A stretch of DNA of 14,843 bases from an uncultured Dyadobacter sp. GTDB taxonomy: Bacteria; Bacteroidota; Bacteroidia; Cytophagales; Spirosomataceae. The DNA lies in the NCBI GenBank assembly GCA_946481035.1, contig CAMLNK010000012.1, forward strand, positions 1-14,843, in the 5' to 3' direction. The position numbers and the translations under genes were made by a program. Each line of letters starts with the position of its first letter. Positions within the stretch are counted from its first letter, which is position 1. Positions 7,599 to 13,215 of the stretch are shown piece by piece. The notes under the pieces were generated by a model, which was not told the DNA's origin, searched no databases, and saw only the letters and a list, made by a program, of their open reading frames with translations.

Positions 7599-7635
7599 TT
7601 TTAAACAGTCTTAATTAAGTAAAAGTAATACAGCG

Positions 7636-10023
7636 TTGAAACCTTTCCTCATTCTGTTACGATTTTTTGCTACCCTGGCGTTATTATCGCCACTAACAAT
7701 CTATGCACAAGACACTTACAAAATACAGGGAATCGTAAAAGACAACCGGGGCGAGGTGCTGATCGGTGCCTCTGTGACCCTCGAAGGAATGGCCCGTCAT
7801 GAAATTACCAACGAAAAGGGACAATTTACACTGCCCGTACCGCGCCGGAACAGCTACACGATAAGCGCACAGCACATGGGTTTCAAACGCGTAACCCAAA
7901 CCGTATCCCTCGCCGCCATCGGCAATCCGCTCACATTGATATTACAAGACGACCAGACACAGCTTTCCGAAGTGCAGGTAACCGGCCGCACCGAAACGCA
8001 GGAAGCGAAGCTGCAACCCATTAAGGCGGAGGTCATCAATACCAAAGCGGTTCAGGAACAACCTTCTACGCTCGTGGAACTGATGAACCGTTCGGCCGGC
8101 ATCCGCATCCGCCAAACCGGTGGGCTTGGTTCCGGCGCGGGCCTTATGATGAACGGGTTTCAGGACCGGGCGATCAAGAATTTCAAAGATGGTATTCCAA
8201 TGGATTACCTGGGCGCGGGCTACAACATCGCGCTCGTACCTGTGAACATGCTCGAACGCGTAGAGGTGTACAAGGGCGTGCTGCCCACGGGCCTGGGCGC
8301 GGACGCGCTGGGTGGGGCCGTGAACCTGGTGACGAAAAAATCGCTGTACCGGTATGCGGAAGCATCCTACGAAATTGCTTCATTCAATACCCACCGTGCT
8401 TCGCTGAATGGGCTTTATACCGATACCACGCGGCATTTTTTCATCGGCGCGGACGCATTTCTGAACCGCTCGGACAACAATTACAAGGTAGATGTGACGG
8501 TTACCGACCACGAAACCGCTGCGCGCAGCGAGGCGAAGGTCCGGCTTTTCCATAACAAATTCACCAACTACTACGCCGAAGCCTATGGCGGGCTTTCGGA
8601 TCTGCGCTGGGCCGACGAGCTACGCCTTGGCGTGACGTGGTTCCGCATTAACCGGCAAAACCAGTACGGCTCGTCGATGTCGCAGCCGTTTGGCGCCGCT
8701 GTGAGCCGGCAATACTCGGTGATCCCTACCCTGCGCTACCGTAAAGCATTCAACCGGTTGAGCATCGATCAGTTCCTCACGGCCAGCAATATCCACGTGC
8801 AGCAAGTCGATACCGCCCGCGGTACATACGATTGGTACGGCGTTTTCATCCCAAGCCCTTCGCGTTTGGGAGAGATAACGGCCGACGGCAGCCTGTCGGA
8901 CATTACATTTTCCTATTTCACAACCCGTACCAACATCGGTTACCGGATCAGCGACGCGCATAAGGCCGAAATCAATGTGGTATCGACCAACATCGGCCGC
9001 GAAGGCCGCGACCCGATGGGTTTGAAACTCCCGGAAACCGGCGAGGATATTCTTTCGCTACCGGCCAATTATAACAAGTTTGTGGGCGCTGCCGGTGTGC
9101 AATCGGTTTTTTGGAATGAAAAACTGACGAACAACCTCATTGCCAAATATTACTATTACAATACTTCCACGATCAATGTCGATGTGTACGGTACGGCGCT
9201 TGGCGAGCACCGGTATGCATCCAACAGCAGTTTCGGTATTGCCGAGGCATTGAAATTTGCTGTCACACCGGCCACATTTTTCCGGGTATCGGCCGAGGCA
9301 GCCACGCGCCTGCCCGAGCAGGACGAAATGTTCGGCGACGGCAATTTTCACCGTTCCAATTTTCTGCTCAAACCCGAGAAAAGCGTCAATATCAATGCAG
9401 GTTTCCGAACTGAAAAACGGAATGCCTACAATCTGGAAGTGAATGCATTTTACCGCGTTACGAGGGACCTGATCCTGAAAGTCCCTATTGATTTTCTGTT
9501 TACCCAAAACCAGAACGTGAGCAACGTAAAAGGCCTGGGCCTGGAAACCGACCTGAATGTGAACCTTACGCGCTGGCTACGCGCGAACGGGAACTTTACT
9601 TACCAGGATTTCCGCCTTTTCGATACCGGTAACCGCCTCACCGAGAAAGCAAGGCTGCGCAACACGCCCTATTTCTTTGCGAACCTCGGCCTGAACGCCA
9701 ACCTCGACCGCATTCCTGGAAAAGGGCGCTTGCAGCTGTATTACTATTTCACATTCGTCCGCGAGTATTACCTCGAATACGTGCCGAAATCGCTCGAACC
9801 GGACGGCTTCCTCGGGCTATGGGGGAAGGCCAAATTCGAGGCACCCAACATTATCCCCAGCCAGGCGCTGCATTCCGTCGGATTTACCTATAACCCTGTC
9901 AATGACCGGTTTGCCATTGGATTTCAGGCCAAAAATATCTTCGACACAAACGTTTACGACAACTTCCGGATCCAGAATGCCGGCCGGAGCTTCCATTTGA
10001 AAGTCAACTATACCCTCAGATAG
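7636..10023 (+). CDS. TonB-dependent siderophore receptor, FecA-type (XusA-like)
   Basis: The protein has 795 residues. A signal peptide covers about 1-25 (ending LTIYA before Q). A CarboxypepD_reg-like domain at about 29-108 contains GIVKDNRGEVLIGASVTLEG. A TonB-box-like LSEVQVTG lies near 110-118. The plug domain at about 125-235 contains MMNGFQDRAIKNFKDGIPMD and GVLPTGLGADALGGAVNLVTKK. The 22-strand-type barrel ends in GRSFHLKVNYTLR. The start is TTG: an in-frame TAA lies just upstream, no ATG or GTG gives the signal peptide, and TTG does. The family imports ferric siderophores or citrate using TonB-ExbBD energy. Gene order with a DUF4374 lipoprotein and a PepSY protein matches XusA of Bacteroides thetaiotaomicron, which takes up siderophores made by other species. 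The exact substrate is unknown. It has no STN domain, so sigma/anti-sigma control is unlikely; the AraC regulator is the probable controller. Confidence 0.88.
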   Translation: MKPFLILLRFFATLALLSPLTIYAQDTYKIQGIVKDNRGEVLIGASVTLEGMARHEITNEKGQFTLPVPRRNSYTISAQHMGFKRVTQTVSLAAIGNPLTLILQDDQTQLSEVQVTGRTETQEAKLQPIKAEVINTKAVQEQPSTLVELMNRSAGIRIRQTGGLGSGAGLMMNGFQDRAIKNFKDGIPMDYLGAGYNIALVPVNMLERVEVYKGVLPTGLGADALGGAVNLVTKKSLYRYAEASYEIASFNTHRASLNGLYTDTTRHFFIGADAFLNRSDNNYKVDVTVTDHETAARSEAKVRLFHNKFTNYYAEAYGGLSDLRWADELRLGVTWFRINRQNQYGSSMSQPFGAAVSRQYSVIPTLRYRKAFNRLSIDQFLTASNIHVQQVDTARGTYDWYGVFIPSPSRLGEITADGSLSDITFSYFTTRTNIGYRISDAHKAEINVVSTNIGREGRDPMGLKLPETGEDILSLPANYNKFVGAAGVQSVFWNEKLTNNLIAKYYYYNTSTINVDVYGTALGEHRYASNSSFGIAEALKFAVTPATFFRVSAEAATRLPEQDEMFGDGNFHRSNFLLKPEKSVNINAGFRTEKRNAYNLEVNAFYRVTRDLILKVPIDFLFTQNQNVSNVKGLGLETDLNVNLTRWLRANGNFTYQDFRLFDTGNRLTEKARLRNTPYFFANLGLNANLDRIPGKGRLQLYYYFTFVREYYLEYVPKSLEPDGFLGLWGKAKFEAPNIIPSQALHSVGFTYNPVNDRFAIGFQAKNIFDTNVYDNFRIQNAGRSFHLKVNYTLR

Positions 10024-10049
10024 ATTTTATCCATTTTACAACCAAATTC

Positions 10050-11261
10050 ATGAAAACACCCTTGTTTAAATCACTCCTTCTGGGTTTCGCAGTTACGGCA
10101 TTTCTCGGATGCTCGTCGTCCGACGATACCACCGATCCGACGCCTGCTCCCGAGGAAAAGGACAAATTCGTACTGATGACTTCGACCGAACGATTCGGGT
10201 CGGGATACTTTACATCGCTCGACAGCCTGCCTAAGGGGACGATCCCGGCTACCAGTTCCAAATCCCTGCAGGTGAAAGAAGCATTCGGGTTCAGGACTTT
10301 CGGCAAATGGTTTTTCAACCGCAGCAACGCTACCGGGGACGTGGGTCTTCAAAAATATTCACTCAATGCCGACGGCAGTCTGAAAAATGAAGGTTTCATT
10401 GCCGGTTCGACGCAATATCTGGTGGTAAACGAAACGACCGGCTACTACCTCGACGAAACGCGCGGCTTGCTCAAACTGCAAAAATTCAACCCGACGACCA
10501 TGCTTCGTACCGGCGAAGTGGATCTTTCGGCAGTCCAGAAACAAGGTGTTGAATATCAGGTGGTAGGCAAGCACACCATCGCTGCAAAAGAGGGTAAACT
10601 TTTCGTCGGGATTTCTTACGGAACCAAAGCGGCGGCCGGTTATGGCGACGACGTTTTCAATGCCATTGAATTTGCCGTGGTCGACATCGCAACCGATAAA
10701 TATGAGAAAACTATTAAATACGATGGCCTGAAAGGTGTGGGCTGGGGTTCGTCGGGCAACAAAATGTGGTCGATCGGCGATGATGGCGCATTGTATTTGT
10801 ACAGCACCGGCCTTGGCAGCAGCGGTTTTTCCAATCCTTCTATTATTCGTGTAAAAAAGGGCGAAACCGATTTCGACAAAACCTGGGTATTCTCGACCAA
10901 AGACTGGCAAGCGGGCAACTCCATCGCAACAGCATTGATTAAAGGCGGCAAGCTGTATTTTGAAATGGCTTCCACACCTCTGAAAGCCGATTATTCCAAC
11001 CTGACTTCCACGATTTTCGAATACTATGTATATGACATGACGTCGAAGCAGGTAACCAAAATTTCAGGCCTGCCGCTCCACGACTACGCCTACGCCAACG
11101 ACCAGGCCATTGTCGAAATCGACGGGAAGGTGTACTTGTGGGTTAAAAATTCGGCCGGGAAAATCGATGGCTACTATGTTGTGGATGGTACCAAAGCCAC
11201 GCAGGTTTTCAACGTCGCGCTGGACGGTGCGATCCAGGGCTTTGCAAAACTATCTGAATAA
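10050..11261 (+). CDS. DUF4374 lipoprotein, siderophore-binding (XusB-like)
   Basis: The protein has 403 residues. The lipoprotein signal MKTPLFKSLLLGFAVTAFLG precedes C21; the lipobox FLGC is slightly atypical at -3. After Cys comes SSSDDTTD, an acidic run like the Bacteroidota lipoprotein export signal, so surface exposure is likely. The rest has repeated blade-like units (for example SLNADGSLKNEGF, FAVVDIATDKYEKTI, MWSIGDDGALYLYS, IFEYYVYDMTSKQVTKI) that suggest a beta-propeller, as expected for DUF4374. It lies 26 bp after the receptor and 20 bp before the PepSY gene. Known of the family: XusB of Bacteroides thetaiotaomicron is a DUF4374 lipoprotein that binds enterobactin-type siderophores. 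Whether this homologue binds the same ligand cannot be judged from the sequence. Confidence 0.85.
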   Translation: MKTPLFKSLLLGFAVTAFLGCSSSDDTTDPTPAPEEKDKFVLMTSTERFGSGYFTSLDSLPKGTIPATSSKSLQVKEAFGFRTFGKWFFNRSNATGDVGLQKYSLNADGSLKNEGFIAGSTQYLVVNETTGYYLDETRGLLKLQKFNPTTMLRTGEVDLSAVQKQGVEYQVVGKHTIAAKEGKLFVGISYGTKAAAGYGDDVFNAIEFAVVDIATDKYEKTIKYDGLKGVGWGSSGNKMWSIGDDGALYLYSTGLGSSGFSNPSIIRVKKGETDFDKTWVFSTKDWQAGNSIATALIKGGKLYFEMASTPLKADYSNLTSTIFEYYVYDMTSKQVTKISGLPLHDYAYANDQAIVEIDGKVYLWVKNSAGKIDGYYVVDGTKATQVFNVALDGAIQGFAKLSE

Positions 11262-11281
11262 CCCTTTTCCCTGAAACTCCC

Positions 11282-12457
11282 ATGAGCTCCGTCAAGCAAA
11301 TCAAAACCTGGTTCCTGATCCACAAATGGACGAGCCTGATCTGTACGGCCTTCCTGCTGATGCTCTGCATTACGGGCCTGCCGCTGATCTTCCATGAAGA
11401 AATCGAAGAACTCGAAGGCAAGCCGCATCTGGCGAAACAGGTACCGGCCGGAACGCCGCTGGCCGGGCTCGACAAGCTGGCGGAAACCGCGCAGGCCAAG
11501 TACCCGAAAAAGGTGATCCGCTATGTGTATTGGGACGAGCACGAACCGAACACCACCGCTTTCAGCCTCTCGGATTCCATCGACGCCCCACCGGACAATT
11601 TCACGACCGTGATCGTCGACGACCACACCGCTGAACTGCTCGACGAGCCCAATTACCAGGAAGGCTTCATGTACATTATGCTCCAACTGCACGTGGATAT
11701 GTTCATGGGCATCGGCGGCAAGCTGTTCCTGGGGCTTATGGGATTACTTTTTGTGGCCGCCATTGTTTCGGGCATTATGCTCTACGGACCCATTATGAAG
11801 CGCTTCGACTTCGGAATGATCCGCACGCAACGCTCCACGCGGTTGAAATGGCTGGATTTACACAACCTCCTGGGCGTGGTTACCATCGTTTGGGGAACTG
11901 TGGTCGGGCTTACGGGCGTGATTAATACCGCTTCGGAAATAGTGCTCGGCCTGTGGCAGATGGGCCAGCTTTCGGAAATGACGGCCCCTTACAAAAACGC
12001 CCGGCCGCTCACCGGTAAGCTCAGCTCGCTCAATGGCGCCATGGCGACCGCGCAAGACAAAGCGCCTGAAATGGAACCTTCCCTCATTGCTTACCCGGGC
12101 ACGCCGTTCACGAGCAAGCACCATTATGCGGTGTTTATGAAAGGCAATACGCCGCTTACCAAACGGATTATCAAACCCGCATTGATCGACGCCAAAACCG
12201 GAACGCTCACGGATATGCGTGACATGCCCTGGTATGTGAACACGCTCTTCATTTCGCAGCCGCTGCATTTCGGGGATTACGGCGGGTTACCGCTGAAAAT
12301 CATCTGGGCACTGTTCGACATCGCCACGATTGTGATCCTGGGCAGCGGGCTTTACCTGTGGTTTGCCCGGAATAAGGCCACAAAGGCGCATATCAGCCGA
12401 TTAAGCAAAAACGACACGGAGATCCTGACGGTCATTGCCCAAAACGAAAACGCATAA
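11282..12457 (+). CDS. PepSY-TM membrane protein, probable ferrisiderophore reductase (XusC-like)
   Basis: The protein has 391 residues with four main membrane segments: about 17-38, 140-168, 193-222 and 338-362. A periplasmic PepSY-containing loop follows the first segment (EEIEELEGKPHL onward), and a second loop follows the third. Four histidines lie at or near the membrane segments: H14 (LIHKW), H137 (LQLHVDMF), H194 (LDLHNLLG) and H329 (QPLHFGDYGG). In PepSY-TM proteins such as Pseudomonas aeruginosa FoxB, such histidines carry two hemes and the protein reduces ferric siderophores at the inner membrane to release iron. The match in position supports the same role here, by inference. The gene follows the lipoprotein gene by 20 bp and precedes the small membrane protein by 30 bp, so all are one operon. 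No truncation or frameshift is visible. Confidence 0.85.
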   Translation: MSSVKQIKTWFLIHKWTSLICTAFLLMLCITGLPLIFHEEIEELEGKPHLAKQVPAGTPLAGLDKLAETAQAKYPKKVIRYVYWDEHEPNTTAFSLSDSIDAPPDNFTTVIVDDHTAELLDEPNYQEGFMYIMLQLHVDMFMGIGGKLFLGLMGLLFVAAIVSGIMLYGPIMKRFDFGMIRTQRSTRLKWLDLHNLLGVVTIVWGTVVGLTGVINTASEIVLGLWQMGQLSEMTAPYKNARPLTGKLSSLNGAMATAQDKAPEMEPSLIAYPGTPFTSKHHYAVFMKGNTPLTKRIIKPALIDAKTGTLTDMRDMPWYVNTLFISQPLHFGDYGGLPLKIIWALFDIATIVILGSGLYLWFARNKATKAHISRLSKNDTEILTVIAQNENA

Positions 12458-12487
12458 CCGGAACGATCATTCAAAAATATCCAGATC

Positions 12488-12661
12488 ATGAAAAGTAACT
12501 TTTGGAAAGTATGGGGCATGCCCGTCATCATCGGCATCTTCTCCTGCATCGGCCTCATCTCTGCACTGACCGGCGATGATATTTGGGACGTTGTCTCCTG
12601 GCTGGCGCTCGGGTTTCCGGTGGTGGTGGGGTTTTGGTTTTTGAAGAAGAGCTGGGCGTAA
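12488..12661 (+). CDS. Small two-helix membrane protein downstream of the PepSY gene
   Basis: An ATG at 12488 opens a 57-codon frame ending in TAA at 12659-12661. It reads MKSNFWKVWGMP, then a hydrophobic helix at about 12-27, an acidic turn (TGDDIWD, 28-34), and a second helix at about 35-52, ending FLKKSWA. Positive residues at both ends and the acidic turn predict an inner-membrane hairpin with both ends in the cytoplasm. It starts 30 bp after the PepSY gene in the same direction, so it is very probably co-transcribed. From memory, similar short proteins with a W-x-x-W-G start follow PepSY genes in other bacteria, but this was not checked. A role as a subunit or stabiliser of the reductase is only an inference. 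Confidence 0.72.
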   Translation: MKSNFWKVWGMPVIIGIFSCIGLISALTGDDIWDVVSWLALGFPVVVGFWFLKKSWA

Positions 12662-12676
12662 TGTTTTTTGAATTTT

Positions 12677-12740
12677 GAATGATTGAATGATTGAATGACT
12701 AAACTATTCAGTCATTCAATCATTCGGTCATTCAATCATT
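12677..12740. repeat. Inverted arrays of an 8-bp tandem repeat forming a long hairpin
   Basis: The left arm is three tandem copies, GAATGATT, GAATGATT and GAATGACT (12677-12700). A 9-base spacer follows. The right arm (12710-12740) is AGTCATTC, AATCATTC, GGTCATTC and a partial AATCATT. The inner 16 bp of the two arms pair perfectly and the next 7 pair with two G-T wobbles, so the stem is about 23 bp. It starts 15 bp after the stop of the last gene of the iron operon. There is no T-run after it on the plus strand, so it may be an mRNA 3'-end stabiliser or a Rho-aided terminator rather than a standard intrinsic terminator. Confidence 0.75.
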
Positions 12741-12789
12741 AACAAAAAGCCCTACTTTGCAGCATTGAAACAAAACAAAAAACTGCCGC

Positions 12790-13134
12790 ATGGAAAGACA
12801 TGTCGAGATACGGCTCCGGCATTGGGTATTTGTAGATGAGGTCAAATTTTTCGGTCCGGGGCGATATGAATTGCTGGAACGCATCGCCGAAACCGGCTCT
12901 ATTGCACAGGCCGCCAAGGAAATGGGACTGTCCTATAAAAAAGCGTGGGCGATGGTCGACGCCCTCAACACACTGGGCAAAGGCCCGTACGTGGTAACCC
13001 AAAAAGGCGGTACCAAAGGCGGCGGCACGGTGCTCACCGACACCGCCCGGGATGTAATGGCCGCCTACAAACGCCTCAACGACAAACTGAACGCCGCACT
13101 GGCCGAAGAACCGGAGCTTTTGTCACTCATCTGA
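12790..13134 (+). CDS. ModE-type winged helix-turn-helix regulator without molybdate-binding domain
   Basis: The 114-residue protein corresponds to the N-terminal domain of ModE. A recognition region GSIAQAAKEMGLSYKKAW (about 36-53) is followed by MVDALN. The wing, at about 69-86, contains TQKGGTKGGGTVLTD and matches the ModE GGKGGGGAVLT pattern. A final helix (about 88-107) would serve dimerisation. Full-length ModE has two further TOBE/MOP domains that bind molybdate; these are absent and the stop at 13132 is genuine, so either another signal or a partner is used. The ATG at 12790 follows an A-rich leader. The TonB-dependent receptor begins 81 bp downstream in the same direction with its own promoter. 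That the protein regulates this receptor is inferred from position and from the dyad at 13184-13209. Confidence 0.85.
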   Translation: MERHVEIRLRHWVFVDEVKFFGPGRYELLERIAETGSIAQAAKEMGLSYKKAWAMVDALNTLGKGPYVVTQKGGTKGGGTVLTDTARDVMAAYKRLNDKLNAALAEEPELLSLI

Positions 13135-13176
13135 GGTAACTCGTCAATTTTTTCCAGTGTATTGGCTGGGACTCTT

Positions 13177-13184
13177 TATATTTG
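13177..13184 (+). promoter_or_regulatory. Likely -7 box of the last TonB-dependent receptor gene
   Basis: TATATTTG matches the Bacteroidota consensus TAnnTTTG at every fixed position. Transcription would start near 13191, giving a leader of about 25 bases. A TTG at 13162-13164 is closer than the usual -33 spacing, so that element is uncertain. Confidence 0.5.
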
Positions 13185-13209
13185 CGATATATCCATTCAT
13201 ACATATCGC
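13184..13209. promoter_or_regulatory. Dyad GCGATAT-N12-ATATCGC, candidate ModE-like operator
   Basis: GCGATAT at 13184-13190 and ATATCGC at 13203-13209 form a perfect 7-bp inverted repeat around 12 bases. It begins at the last base of the -7 box and covers the expected transcript start, the position of a repressor site. ModE operators in Proteobacteria are also AT-rich dyads with CG-x-TATAT-like arms, which makes the upstream ModE-type protein the obvious candidate to bind here. The comparison is from memory and the binding is inferred. Confidence 0.4.
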
Positions 13210-13215
13210 TTTCTA

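Noticed and set aside
7523..7635. Fur box before the siderophore receptor
   Set aside because: No GATAATGATAATC-like sequence with acceptable matches is visible. A half-like GATAATG at 2578-2584 is isolated and in another region.
7636..8000. FecA-style N-terminal signalling (STN) domain linked to a sigma/anti-sigma pair
   Set aside because: The N-terminal domain reads as a CarboxypepD_reg-like fold, and no sigma factor or FecR gene is nearby; the divergent regulator is AraC-type.
10359..10910. A 183-codon minus-strand frame inside the DUF4374 lipoprotein gene
   Set aside because: A shadow frame of a well-supported gene, with no domain of its own.
11174..11692. A 172-codon minus-strand frame across the lipoprotein/PepSY junction
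   Set aside because: It spans two well-supported genes on the other strand and shows no family features.
12677..12740. CRISPR-like array
   Set aside because: The repeats are 8 bp, contiguous and without spacers; they form a hairpin instead.
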